A stretch of 64,000 bases of DNA from Syntrophobacterales bacterium Delta_02 (GTDB lineage: Bacteria > Desulfobacterota > Syntrophorhabdia > Syntrophorhabdales > Syntrophorhabdaceae), in contig LVAA01000012.1 in NCBI GenBank assembly GCA_001603955.1, positions 50,804 to 114,803 of the forward strand, written 5' to 3'. Positions 1 through 7,413 of this stretch are shown here, piece after piece; within the stretch, counting starts at the first letter, position 1, and every line of letters starts with the position of its first letter. The translations under genes were made by a program, and so were the position numbers. The notes below the pieces were generated by a model. That model did not search any database, was not told the DNA's origin, and saw only the letters and a program-made list of their open reading frames with translations.

Positions 1-630
1 GATGGCGAGACTCCGCTCATCAGTATCGTATTCATGGATGACAGGAAACTGGCCGTCGACCTCGTCGATTTTTTCATAGAGAAAGGTTTCAACGTCAGCC
101 GCTCCGCCGATGCAAAGCTCCTCAACGAATCCATCGGAAGGGGTCATCATGACGTCGCCGTCATCCTCCTGGAAAAAGGCGTGGCCTTCGATGACTCGTC
201 ACTTCGCGACGCCGCGGGAATGGGATATGAGGACATCTTTGCCATCCTTCTCTCCCGTGGGGCGGACCCCGGGGACAAGGGTATCCTTCGCGCCGCCGCT
301 GCCTCCGGGAACGTCGGCATCCTGAAGACCCTGCTGGAAAAAGGGCAGAGACCAACCGCGGACGATGTCGACCTCGCGCTCTACAAGGGAAGGCGGGATG
401 CCGCCGTCCTTCTCAACGATGCGCTGAAAAGATCGGGCGGTCAAGAGATCGACCTCACGGCAAGATGCCGGATGAAACCGGACCCCGGACCGTGCATGGC
501 TCTCTTCCATGCGGGATACTACAACGGGATAGCGAAGACGTGCCAATCTTTCATATACGGAGGCTGCGGCGGAACGGTTCCTTTCGAATCGGAGGACGCG
601 TGCAGAAGGGTGTGTGAGAGCGGAAAATAA
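1..630 (+). CDS. Ankyrin-repeat protein with C-terminal Kunitz/BPTI domain (5' end outside window)
   Basis: The reading frame is open from base 1, and its first codons read DGETPL, an ankyrin-repeat turn, so the gene starts upstream and the ATG at 34 is internal. Counting from that ATG, residues 1-135 form helical ankyrin-like repeats (LLSRGADP, LLEKGQRP). From Cys145 (base 466) to the end there is a short domain with six cysteines in Kunitz spacing, including GPC, FIYGGC and a final CRRVC. Known Kunitz domains inhibit serine proteases by inserting the residue after the second Cys (P1); here that residue is Met. Ankyrin repeats bind proteins. Export cannot be judged because the N-terminus is missing. 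A secreted protease inhibitor is inference; the domain assignment itself is strong. Confidence 0.85.
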   Translation, partial: DGETPLISIVFMDDRKLAVDLVDFFIEKGFNVSRSADAKLLNESIGRGHHDVAVILLEKGVAFDDSSLRDAAGMGYEDIFAILLSRGADPGDKGILRAAAASGNVGILKTLLEKGQRPTADDVDLALYKGRRDAAVLLNDALKRSGGQEIDLTARCRMKPDPGPCMALFHAGYYNGIAKTCQSFIYGGCGGTVPFESEDACRRVCESGK

Positions 631-672
631 TGTTGGACAGGTACTGATCCAGATCAAGGAAAAGAGGAGAAT

Positions 673-1119
673 ATGAAGATCGACTTTACGAAGAAACAGT
701 TTGAAACGTTGCTGAAGGCCGTATACCTGGGGGCCAGGACGGTCAATGCCTATGAAGATGACCTAGAAGGAAATGAGTACGTTGAACTCCAGAAGTATAT
801 CTTCGGTTTCGCCAGGGATTTCGGAATCGAGAAATACGCTGACTACGACGAAAAAGAGAAAACGGCCTGGCCCTCCGCCGCTCTTGAAGAAGATGAGGTC
901 CTGAACGAACTTATCGACCGCTACGACGATTTCACGTTCCTTGACAAGCTCATCTACAATCTTGCGGGACGGGATATGCTCGACAAACACGGAGCCAAAG
1001 CCCTGGAAAAGATGTCCGACGATGAATTCTTCAAGGAGGAAGAGGTCTTCGCCGAGAAATACCGGAAAGAATTCGCAAAGAGCGGGATAAAGAACCTCAC
1101 GGTATCCAGAGAGAAATAA
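673..1119 (+). CDS. Hypothetical acidic helical protein
   Basis: A 148-residue soluble protein, rich in Asp, Glu and Lys, with no signal peptide or membrane segment. It starts at an ATG preceded by GAGGAG. It lies 42 bp after the ankyrin-Kunitz gene on the same strand and could be co-transcribed with it. I do not recognise a family. The predicted alternation of charged helices, with a Tyr/Phe-rich middle (YDDFTFLDKLIYNLAG), suggests a small all-alpha cytoplasmic protein. Confidence 0.65.
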   Translation: MKIDFTKKQFETLLKAVYLGARTVNAYEDDLEGNEYVELQKYIFGFARDFGIEKYADYDEKEKTAWPSAALEEDEVLNELIDRYDDFTFLDKLIYNLAGRDMLDKHGAKALEKMSDDEFFKEEEVFAEKYRKEFAKSGIKNLTVSREK

Positions 1120-1129
1120 GGGGCCTGTC

Positions 1130-1378
1130 TTACCTGTATCGGATCGTAAAGAAAATGGTGATGAGCGCGATGATCAGGGCGATACCGTTTGCCGCGATGA
1201 CGGGCGCCGACCTGATGAGAATACCGTAAACCGACCACAGAACGGAACCGATGACGATCATCAGCGGCAGAAGAAGTGAGACGTCCCTGGCCTCTTTCAA
1301 TCTCCAGATGCGCAATATCTGCGGCAAGAGCGAAAAGGTCGTGAAACAGGCGGCTACGTAACCGATGATGTCAGCCAT
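1130..1378 (-). CDS. SemiSWEET sugar transporter
   Basis: An 82-residue membrane protein with three hydrophobic segments, the size of bacterial SemiSWEETs (MtN3/PQ-loop family), which work as homodimers moving sugars by facilitated diffusion. The family PQ motif is at Pro19-Gln20 in the first helix (SLLPQ), followed by RIWRLKEARDVS and the GSVLWSVYG helix with a conserved Asn later on (AANGIAL). I take the ATG at 1378 as start. It overlaps the hepT stop codon (ATGGCTGA), so the gene is translationally coupled to the toxin-antitoxin pair upstream. A TTG at 1384 is an alternative start. Confidence 0.85.
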   Translation of the reverse strand: MADIIGYVAACFTTFSLLPQILRIWRLKEARDVSLLLPLMIVIGSVLWSVYGILIRSAPVIAANGIALIIALITIFFTIRYR

Positions 1379-1727
1379 CGCCAATGACTGCTTCCTGTTG
1401 AATGATACTCTCGATCTTCATGCAGAGGAAAGGGACTTTGTTCAGGACCACATCCCACACAATATCATAGTCCACACCGAGATAGTCGTGAACCAGTCGA
1501 TCACGCATACCCGCTATCGCTCTCCACTCCAATTCATTGTGTCTTTCCTTCAATTGAGGGGAGACTTTCTTCGATGCCTCTCCGATGATCTCTATACTCC
1601 TGACAAAAGCGCGCTTGAGAGTCTCGTCCCTCAGAAAATCGTCCCGGCTCAATCCTCTGCTGGAACTAATGAGGTACCGGGCTTCATCGAGAATATGGCG
1701 CAAGTACTCAAGCGACGAGGGCGGCAT
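1371..1727 (-). CDS. hepT: HepT-type RNase toxin (DUF86)
   Basis: A 118-residue HEPN-domain protein. The family's RX4-6HXY active-site motif is visible as Arg75-x4-His80-x-Tyr82 (RDRLVHDY). HepT toxins are RNases or tRNA-targeting proteins held in check by their partner MntA, which AMPylates the toxin's Tyr in studied systems. The gene overlaps the end of mntA by 20 bp and the start of the SemiSWEET gene by 8 bp, giving a compact three-gene unit. The motif is intact, so the toxin is probably active. Confidence 0.9.
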   Translation of the reverse strand: MPPSSLEYLRHILDEARYLISSSRGLSRDDFLRDETLKRAFVRSIEIIGEASKKVSPQLKERHNELEWRAIAGMRDRLVHDYLGVDYDIVWDVVLNKVPFLCMKIESIIQQEAVIGDG

Positions 1728-2019
1728 CCTCGACCTCGTTCAGTATGTGGGCAGCCATGTAAGGGCTAAGCGATTCAACGGTGACAACCTCCACCCGGCG
1801 CCCCAGCGCGTCGTCGAGGTAAAAGGACAATTGTATGAAGTGATCGAATGTTTTCTCTCCCGGTTCAAATTCGACCAGGAGATCGACATCACTGTCCGGG
1901 CGTTGCTGTCCACGAACAAAGGAACCAAAAAGCCCGATTCTCTTGACGCCAAAAGCTCGTAACCTGGCCTGGTTTTGCTGAAGAATGCGGAAAACATCCT
2001 GCTTCGTCATTCCCTTCAT
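1708..2019 (-). CDS. mntA: MntA-type nucleotidyltransferase antitoxin
   Basis: A 103-residue minimal nucleotidyltransferase. The catalytic signature GSX10DXD is complete: Gly32-Ser33, then Asp44 and Asp46 (PDSDVDLLVEF). In this family the enzyme transfers AMP to the HepT toxin and neutralises it. The start is preceded by GGTGGAG; a second ATG three codons later is also possible. It is the first gene of the mntA-hepT-SemiSWEET unit and is read from a promoter in the 2038-2067 region. Confidence 0.9.
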   Translation of the reverse strand: MKGMTKQDVFRILQQNQARLRAFGVKRIGLFGSFVRGQQRPDSDVDLLVEFEPGEKTFDHFIQLSFYLDDALGRRVEVVTVESLSPYMAAHILNEVEDAALVA

Positions 2020-2037
2020 TGCTCTCCACCACTATGG

Positions 2038-2067
2038 ATTTTACAGTACAGTTCCGATCGCTGTAAA
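2038..2067 (-). promoter_or_regulatory. Putative mntA promoter with dyad operator
   Basis: On the minus strand TTTACA (2062-2067) and TAAAAT (2038-2043) are 18 bp apart, 20-odd bases before the mntA start. The same bases form a dyad, TTTACAG at 2040-2046 and CTGTAAA at 2061-2067. An operator for autoregulation by the toxin-antitoxin complex would fit, but this is inference. Confidence 0.45.
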
Positions 2068-2203
2068 GCACTTTGACGTCAGACCACAGGGAATTATCTC
2101 TTAACGGCGCTCATCATTTCGTCCACAAACCGTTGGGACAGGGCCTCTGGCTCCTGATGTCAATAATGGACCTCACGGGTGAGTCAGTTTATCTTTGGTC
2201 CTT

Positions 2204-2240
2204 CCGCTCAAGCGGTTCAAGCGGCTCAAGCCATTCAAAC
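2204..2240. repeat. Half-cassette of CAAGCGGTT 9-mer repeats
   Basis: Tandem 9-base units (CTCAAGCGG, TTCAAGCGG, CTCAAGCCA) lie in the gap between the mntA promoter region and the 3' end of the minus-strand hydrolase. They match the right arms of the longer intergenic cassettes at 5530, 7288, 57271 and 61815; no left arm is visible here. Confidence 0.8.
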
Positions 2241-2248
2241 TGTCTTTC

Positions 2249-3064
2249 CTAGGCCAGGCACGACACCGATGGGCGGGTTGCTTCGGTTTCTCCTTCCTTT
2301 ATGCGTTTCAGGAAGTCGAGAATGGTGCGCACGTAGTCGTCCGGGCGTTGCTCGTAGGTGTTGTGGCCGCATTTCGGAAAGACGGCCAGTTCGCCCTTTG
2401 GCAGGCCCCGGTAGAAGGCTATTGCCTGTTCGATATAGAATATGGAACTGCGGTCGGGATAGAGGACAAGCGCAGGGCATTGAACCTTCGCCAGCACGGG
2501 TCTCAGGTCAAAATACTCCACACCGTACTCCCCGCCGCACCTTGCGAACTGCTCGTATTTTGCCTGGGCCATTTCGCCGTGCCAGTCAATTATCTTGGCC
2601 TGGAGCCGCGGCTCGAGGTCCGTGAAATTGATGACGAGCCTTTCGATGTTCAACTGTGTCATGGGCATCTCGCTGTAGCACTGGGTGCTCCCCGTTGCAA
2701 CGGTCTTTACATCCTCCGGGTAACTCGCCGCATAATCCACCGCGACCACCCCACCCTCGCACTGACCCACAAGATGACAGGGCCCGATGCCAAGGCGCTC
2801 CTTCATCGACCTCAATTCGTCCACGCTGTACGCCCTGTACTCGTCGCTCACATAGAAACCGAAGAAATCCGGCCCATCGTCCGACTGCCCGAACCCCCGG
2901 CGGTCGTACATCACCACCCGGTAGCCGGCATCCACGAAACGCCCGAAGATGCCCCGCCAGATCTTGAGGCATCCGAACCCATGGTGGAGAAGCATAACGG
3001 TCTCCTCCCCTTCCCCATGGACCTCGTAATAGACCTTAAGACCATTGACCACTTCAAAAGGCAT
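2249..3064 (-). CDS. Alpha/beta hydrolase with Cys nucleophile
   Basis: A 271-residue alpha/beta-hydrolase fold protein. Features in order: LLHHGF oxyanion-hole loop (26-31), DRRGFGQSD (54-62), nucleophile elbow GQCEGG (100-105) with Cys102 where most relatives have Ser, acid Asp204 in LYPDRS, and His234 in CGHNTYE. The triad would be Cys-Asp-His, as in dienelactone hydrolase-type enzymes. The substrate is unknown. I chose the ATG at 3064 because GGGGGAG lies at good spacing; an upstream GTG at 3070 is too close to it. The gene is single, flanked by 9-mer repeats on one side and a related repeat on the other. Confidence 0.85.
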   Translation of the reverse strand: MPFEVVNGLKVYYEVHGEGEETVMLLHHGFGCLKIWRGIFGRFVDAGYRVVMYDRRGFGQSDDGPDFFGFYVSDEYRAYSVDELRSMKERLGIGPCHLVGQCEGGVVAVDYAASYPEDVKTVATGSTQCYSEMPMTQLNIERLVINFTDLEPRLQAKIIDWHGEMAQAKYEQFARCGGEYGVEYFDLRPVLAKVQCPALVLYPDRSSIFYIEQAIAFYRGLPKGELAVFPKCGHNTYEQRPDDYVRTILDFLKRIKEGETEATRPSVSCLA

Positions 3065-3165
3065 GCACACTCTCCCCCAGTCATCGATAACTCAGCCAAT
3101 TCTGCCACAATCCGCACAGTCTTGCAAGGCCCTGAAGGATGGTTAAAGGGAAAAAGACGGTTGCA

Positions 3166-3250
3166 CGTTTCAAGTTTCAGGCAGAGACAAATAGTCTTTT
3201 CACTTGAAACCTGGAACCTGAAACGGTCTTCCTTTCCTGAAACGGTCTTC
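3166..3250. repeat. Intergenic inverted/direct repeat related to 9-mer cassettes
   Basis: GTTTCAAGTTTCAGG near 3167 faces CTTGAAACCTGGAACCTG near 3204 as a rough inverted repeat around AATAGTCTTTTC, and CCTGAAACGGTCTTC is repeated at 3217-3231 and 3236-3250. The layout (short words, inverted words, GTCTTTT core) resembles the GCTTGAACC cassettes elsewhere in the window. Confidence 0.6.
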
Positions 3251-3252
3251 TA

Positions 3253-3975
3253 CTAGAGGAGACCCATGAGTTCTCTTGCATTGTTCGGGGCGTAGCCCCG
3301 GGCGTCGTTGTTGAAGTAGATAAAGACGTCGATGCCGTCGTTAAGGTAGCTTTTTATCCTGTGGGCATCCTCTTCCAGTGTCTTCCTGGGATAGGATGAC
3401 GCATAGTTGCCCTCCTCCCCGTGGCGCCTCAGGTAGACGAAGCCTGCTGTCACAGGCAGCTCCCTGAGGAAAGGTGGCCAGTCGGCCATGCACATCGCCA
3501 CGCCCCGTGTCCTGCATGTGTCTGCCACCCTTTCGTTCACCCAGGACCTGTTGCGGAATTCGAGGGCATTCCATACGGGGTATCTGTCGAGATGGATGAG
3601 GAAACGCTCCAGCCTGCTTGATTCGATCGAGAAGGAAGACGGGAACTGCCACAGCACCGCGGTGAGCTTCTCCTTCAATGTAAAGGCTCTCGCGAAAAAC
3701 TCATCGAGGAGGCCCTCCACATCCTTAAGCCTCTTGATGTGGGTTATGAGCCGGCTGCCTTTCAGCGCGAAGGAAAATCCCGCTGGTGTTTCTCCGTACC
3801 ATTTCGCGAAGGTTTCCGTCCTTGGCAGGCGATAGAAAGTGACGTTGAGCTCCACGGTGGGAAAGATACCCGAGTAGTGAGTGAGCCATCCCCGTCCGGG
3901 CAGCTCAGCAGGGTAGAAGGTCCCCTTCCAATCCTTGTAACTGAAACCGCTGCACCCTACCAACACCCTGGCCAT
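3253..3975 (-). CDS. DUF72 (YecE-like) protein
   Basis: A 240-residue TIM-barrel protein of the DUF72 family. Family marks are the opening VGCSGFSYKDWKGTFYP, the VELNVTFYRLP strand, ALEFRNRSW and a late YFNNDARGYAPNNA. No reaction is established for the family. Length is normal. The start ATG at 3975 has its AGGTGA Shine-Dalgarno sequence inside the descending arm of a perfect 19-bp hairpin (3980-4022), so translation may be controlled by folding of the leader. Confidence 0.88.
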   Translation of the reverse strand: MARVLVGCSGFSYKDWKGTFYPAELPGRGWLTHYSGIFPTVELNVTFYRLPRTETFAKWYGETPAGFSFALKGSRLITHIKRLKDVEGLLDEFFARAFTLKEKLTAVLWQFPSSFSIESSRLERFLIHLDRYPVWNALEFRNRSWVNERVADTCRTRGVAMCMADWPPFLRELPVTAGFVYLRRHGEEGNYASSYPRKTLEEDAHRIKSYLNDGIDVFIYFNNDARGYAPNNARELMGLL

Positions 3976-3979
3976 CTAA

Positions 3980-4022
3980 ATATTCTATCACCTTTCGCCG
4001 CAAGCGAAAGGTGATAGAATAT
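3980..4022 (-). promoter_or_regulatory. Perfect 19-bp hairpin hiding the DUF72 ribosome binding site
   Basis: Bases 3980-3998 and 4004-4022 are exact reverse complements, separated by five bases. Read on the minus strand, the 3' arm contains AAAGGTGA and the arm ends four bases before the DUF72 ATG. No U-tract follows, so it is not a normal terminator. A translational switch, possibly opened by ribosomes, a protein or temperature, is the simplest reading; this is inference. Confidence 0.7.
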
Positions 4023-4050
4023 CTTGAACGGCTTGAACGGCTTGAACGGA
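4023..4050. repeat. Three tandem CTTGAACGG units
   Basis: CTTGAACGG is repeated three times next to the hairpin, in the divergent gap between the DUF72 and radical SAM genes. The units match the left arm of the intergenic cassettes; the expected right arm is not obvious, although a lone CTTGAACC occurs at 4124. Confidence 0.8.
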
Positions 4051-4098
4051 AAGGATGTCGCATGTCGCAAGTCACGGGTCACGCGTCAAAACCAAAAA

Positions 4099-4118
4099 AA
4101 CCGTGCCTGTGCACGGTT
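4099..4118 (-). terminator. Hairpin with U-tract on the minus strand
   Basis: AACCGTGC (4099-4106) and GCACGGTT (4111-4118) form an 8-bp stem with a 4-base loop, followed on the minus strand by seven Ts. It would stop minus-strand transcription heading toward DUF72, although no minus-strand gene lies just upstream; it may shield DUF72 from antisense reads. Confidence 0.5.
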
Positions 4119-4192
4119 CGTTTCTTGAACCTGTGATGTGAAGCGTTTGATGTGTGGCATTCTTTCCGCCCGAGCGGTTACAGCCACTTCTC

Positions 4193-4221
4193 TTGGTTCC
4201 GTGCCTCCCTTGTGTTACAAT
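4193..4221 (+). promoter_or_regulatory. Sigma-70-like promoter for the radical SAM gene
   Basis: TTGGTT (4193-4198) and TACAAT (4216-4221) are exactly 17 bp apart, and the second box ends 20 bases before the ATG at 4242. This supports the ATG at 4242 as start, because a more upstream one at 4152 would lie ahead of the promoter. Confidence 0.6.
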
Positions 4222-4241
4222 ATCGCCGGGTTTGTCAGACG

Positions 4242-5525
4242 ATGATGAAGGTCCTCCTCATATCGGCCAACCGCACCGAGATCAACATGCGCACGATGCC
4301 TTTGGGGCTTGCCTTTGTGGCCGAGGCTGCACGACGGCGCGGGCACGAGGTGGAGATGCTCGACCTTGCACGAGTCGGGGACCCGTACACCGCAATAACG
4401 CAGGCCATCAGCCGGCACGCGCCCGAGGTCATCGGCATTTCCATCAGGAACATTGACGACCAGACAATGCGGGACACCCGGTTCCTCTACGAGGACGACA
4501 GGGAGGTCATTTCCCTGGTGAGGACACTGACAGACCGCCCCATAGTGCTCGGCGGAGCGGGCTACAGCATGTTCGCCGATGCCATTCTGGCGGATTCACG
4601 CGCCGACGTTGGAATAGAAGGCGAAGGCGAGGTCGCTTTTGTCACGGTCATCGATACCCTTGAAAGAGGCGAGCCGCTTGATGGTATCCCCGGGGTGCAT
4701 GTCAAGGACAGGGGTCCGGCGGAGCGCCGGAGCCTGGTCAGAAACATGGGGGACTCCCCGCTCCCCGACCCCGCTCTCCTGCTGGACACCTCCGGCGTTG
4801 AAGAGGATATCTGGGTGCCCGTCCAAACGAGACGTGGTTGCCCGTTGAATTGCAGCTACTGCTCGACGGCGTCCATCGAAGGGAGGATACTCAGAAAAAG
4901 GAGCGTGGAAAGTGTCGTTGAATGGATCGCGAAGCTCAAGGGGTTCGGGGTGCGTAAGCTGTACTTCGTGGACAACACGTTCAATCTGCCGCGGTCCTAT
5001 GCCATGGAGTTCTGCACGGCGATGAGCCGCGCCTCTCTCGATGTAAAATGGCGATGCATACTCTACCCGTGGCGGCTCGACGAGGAGCTGGCATCCGCAA
5101 TGGCCCGGGCAGGGTGTATCGAGGTGTCACTGGGATCCGAAAGTGCCGACAACGAAGTGCTCCGCAGGATGAACAAGCGCTTCCGCCGCGAAGATGTTGC
5201 CGAGACCAGCAGGCTTCTTGCAAAATACGGGATAAGGCAAATGGGGTTCCTGATGCTCGGTGCCCCGGGGGAAACACACGGGTCTGTTGAAAGAACCCTG
5301 GCTTTCATGGACTCCCTGTCGCTTGATTCCGTTAAGGTCTCCATCGGTGTAAGGATATATCCCGGCACGGACCTCGCGGCCGAGGCCCGCGAGCAGGGTA
5401 TCGTAACCCCCGGCGACACCCTCCTCGAACCGCGCTTCTACATAACCCCCGTTCTCGACGAGGAATGGATCAGGCAAACAGTAACCCGATACACCGCAAC
5501 CCGCCCAAAGTGGATCATTGGTTAA
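4242..5525 (+). CDS. B12-binding domain radical SAM protein
   Basis: About 427 residues. The N-terminal 150 residues look like a cobalamin-binding Rossmann domain (KVLLISANR, then VIGISIRN, IVLGGAGYSM and GIEGEGE). The radical SAM core follows, with the 4Fe-4S ligands Cys200, Cys204 and Cys207 in RRGCPLNCSYC. The C-terminal part keeps the barrel strands (FVDNTFN, EVSLGSES, MGFLMLGAPGET). Such enzymes do methylations or rearrangements; the substrate cannot be told. It is a single gene between repeat cassettes. The start at 4242 (MMKVLL) is set by the promoter and by family N-termini. Confidence 0.88.
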   Translation: MMKVLLISANRTEINMRTMPLGLAFVAEAARRRGHEVEMLDLARVGDPYTAITQAISRHAPEVIGISIRNIDDQTMRDTRFLYEDDREVISLVRTLTDRPIVLGGAGYSMFADAILADSRADVGIEGEGEVAFVTVIDTLERGEPLDGIPGVHVKDRGPAERRSLVRNMGDSPLPDPALLLDTSGVEEDIWVPVQTRRGCPLNCSYCSTASIEGRILRKRSVESVVEWIAKLKGFGVRKLYFVDNTFNLPRSYAMEFCTAMSRASLDVKWRCILYPWRLDEELASAMARAGCIEVSLGSESADNEVLRRMNKRFRREDVAETSRLLAKYGIRQMGFLMLGAPGETHGSVERTLAFMDSLSLDSVKVSIGVRIYPGTDLAAEAREQGIVTPGDTLLEPRFYITPVLDEEWIRQTVTRYTATRPKWIIG

Positions 5526-5529
5526 AGGC

Positions 5530-5696
5530 GGCTTGAGCAGCTTGAACCGCTTGAACGGAAAAGAATTAAAAGAGTCGAATGCATATGCCGCCTGGCTCCG
5601 ATGACGCCAACCGTGACCAGCCTGCAGTGCTTGTCTTTTCTTTTTACCGCTCAAGCGGCTCAAGCCATCTTTTCCTGGTTCAAGCTGTTCAAGCGG
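5530..5696. repeat. 9-mer repeat cassette
   Basis: The left arm (5530-5558) holds three units of the type GCTTGAACC. Right arms at 5647-5666 and 5678-5696 hold the reverse-complement type (CTCAAGCGG, TTCAAGCTG). The roughly 90 bases between include AAAAGAATTAAAAGAGTC and GTCTTTTC, which could pair. It sits between two genes reading in the same direction. Confidence 0.75.
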
Positions 5697-5721
5697 TTTT
5701 TTTATGCTAGACTAGTCTGTC

Positions 5722-7284
5722 ATGCGCAGATCGTTCATTGAGGTCAATGCCGAGTTCCAGAAGGCCCTCACGGTCATGGAAGACACCAACCGGCACGTGT
5801 TCATCACGGGCAAGGCGGGAACGGGAAAATCGACGCTTCTCGAGTACTTCCGGCAGAATACGCGCAAAGAGGTGGCGGTTCTCGCGCCCACGGGGGTTGC
5901 GGCTCTCAACGTGGAGGGGCAGACTATCCATTCCTTTTTCGGGTTCAAGCCCAGCATCACCCCGGAGAAGGTCAGGAAGATGAGCGGACCCGAGGCAAAG
6001 ATCTACAAGGAATTCGATACCATCATCATCGACGAGATATCGATGGTGCGGGCGGACCTCCTCGACTGCGTAGAGAAGTTCATGCGTCTCAACGGGCCCT
6101 ACCGGAAGCAGTGGTTCGGAGGCGTCCAGATGATCTTCGTCGGTGACCTCTACCAGCTTCCCCCGGTGGTGGCTGCTTCGGAGAAGGAGATATTCAGCCA
6201 CCGCTACGAATCGCCCTATTTCTTCTCGGCCCAGGTCTTTAAGGAAAGTACCTTCGAAATGGAGTTCATCGAGCTGGAAAAGGTCTACCGCCAGACGGAG
6301 CAGGACTTCATCGAGCTCCTGAACGCCATACGCAACCGCACCTGCACGGATGACGACATCGAACGGCTCAACAGGAACCATCGGCCCGATGCCGCGGCTC
6401 CGGCGGACGGGTTCTACATCACCCTGACAAGCACCAATGACCTCGCCGCGACGCGCAACCTGGAGATGCTCGACGCCCTCCCCGACCGGTCCTTCACCCT
6501 CATCGGCAAGACGAGCGGTGTCTTTGACCGTTCCTCCCTTCCCGCGGAGCAGAAGCTTGCCCTGAAGCCCGGAGCCCAGGTCATGCTTGTCAACAACGAC
6601 AAGTACGGCCGCTGGGTGAACGGCTCCCTGGGTATCGTCAAGGGCCTCGCCAGAATGGACGGCGAGGACGACAGGGTGCTCGTACGGCTCAACGACGGGA
6701 AAACGGTGGAGGTAACCCCCAACACGTGGGAGCTCTTCGAGTATCAATACGACAGGAAGACGAAAAAGATCTCCACGAGGACCACCGGCACCTTCACCCA
6801 GTATCCCGTCCGCCTCGCCTGGGCCGTGACCATTCACAAAAGCCAGGGCAAGACCTTCGAGCGCGTCGTGATAGACATGGGCCGCGGGGCCTTCGCGCAC
6901 GGCCAGGTCTATGTTGCCTTGAGCCGCTGCACCAACTTCGACGGCATCCTCCTCACGAAAAAGATCAGCAAGGGCCACATACGCATGGACTGGCGGGTCG
7001 CTAAATTCCTCACCATGTTCCAGTACCGCAAGGCCGACGAGCGCGCAAGCTACGACGAACGGAGCTCCATCATCCTGGACGCCATCAAACGCGACCTCAG
7101 CATCGAGATCATCTACCTCAAGCCCAACGACACCAAATCCCGCCGCACCATCCGCCCCCTGTCGATAGAACCCATGGAATTCAAGGGCAAACCCTTCGAA
7201 GGCCTCCGTGCCTACTGCGAACTCCGCAAGGAAGAACGAACCTTCCGCATAGACAGGATACTCGAAATAAACTACGTGGCCTAG
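5722..7284 (+). CDS. Pif1/RecD-type helicase with C-terminal WYL-like domain
   Basis: A 520-residue superfamily 1 DNA helicase. Walker A is GKAGTGKST at residues 30-38, then LAPTGVAALNVEGQTIHSFF (motif Ia region), Walker B IIIDEISMV, FVGDLYQLPPV (motif III), and late motifs WAVTIHKSQGKTFERV and VYVALSRC. Residues from about 445 resemble a WYL domain (IEIIYLKPND, RTIRPLSIEPM, FRIDRILEI), which senses ligands or nucleic acid in other proteins. Pif1-type helicases unwind DNA at stalled forks and G-quadruplexes. The gene stands alone between two repeat cassettes. Confidence 0.88.
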   Translation: MRRSFIEVNAEFQKALTVMEDTNRHVFITGKAGTGKSTLLEYFRQNTRKEVAVLAPTGVAALNVEGQTIHSFFGFKPSITPEKVRKMSGPEAKIYKEFDTIIIDEISMVRADLLDCVEKFMRLNGPYRKQWFGGVQMIFVGDLYQLPPVVAASEKEIFSHRYESPYFFSAQVFKESTFEMEFIELEKVYRQTEQDFIELLNAIRNRTCTDDDIERLNRNHRPDAAAPADGFYITLTSTNDLAATRNLEMLDALPDRSFTLIGKTSGVFDRSSLPAEQKLALKPGAQVMLVNNDKYGRWVNGSLGIVKGLARMDGEDDRVLVRLNDGKTVEVTPNTWELFEYQYDRKTKKISTRTTGTFTQYPVRLAWAVTIHKSQGKTFERVVIDMGRGAFAHGQVYVALSRCTNFDGILLTKKISKGHIRMDWRVAKFLTMFQYRKADERASYDERSSIILDAIKRDLSIEIIYLKPNDTKSRRTIRPLSIEPMEFKGKPFEGLRAYCELRKEERTFRIDRILEINYVA

Positions 7285-7287
7285 CGG

Positions 7288-7408
7288 CCGCTTAAGCCGC
7301 TTGAACTGCTTGCACGTTAAAGAAAAACATTTCTTCCTCTTTGGCTGGAAAGAAAGAGTCTTTTGCTGTTCCGCTCAAGCGGTTTAAGCTGTTCAAGCGG
7401 TTCGAGCC
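7288..7408. repeat. 9-mer repeat cassette at a convergent gene junction
   Basis: The left arm (7288-7316) has GCTTGAACT-type units, and the right arm (7371-7408) has CTCAAGCGG, TTTAAGCTG and TTCAAGCGG units. The core between them reads GTTAAAGAAAAAC...GGAAAGAAAGAGTCTTTTG and shares words with the cores at 57299 and 61845. It lies tail to tail between the helicase and the histidine kinase genes. Confidence 0.8.
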
Positions 7409-7413
7409 GTTTT

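Noticed and set aside
5530..5696. CRISPR-like array in the 9-mer repeats
   Set aside because: Units are only 9 bases, adjacent without spacers, inverted across a core, and no cas genes are near.
5707..6978. 423-residue minus-strand ORF across the helicase gene
   Set aside because: It is the antisense shadow of a gene with clear helicase motifs; its product is a Val/Leu/Gly-rich string without motifs, as GC-rich antisense frames give.
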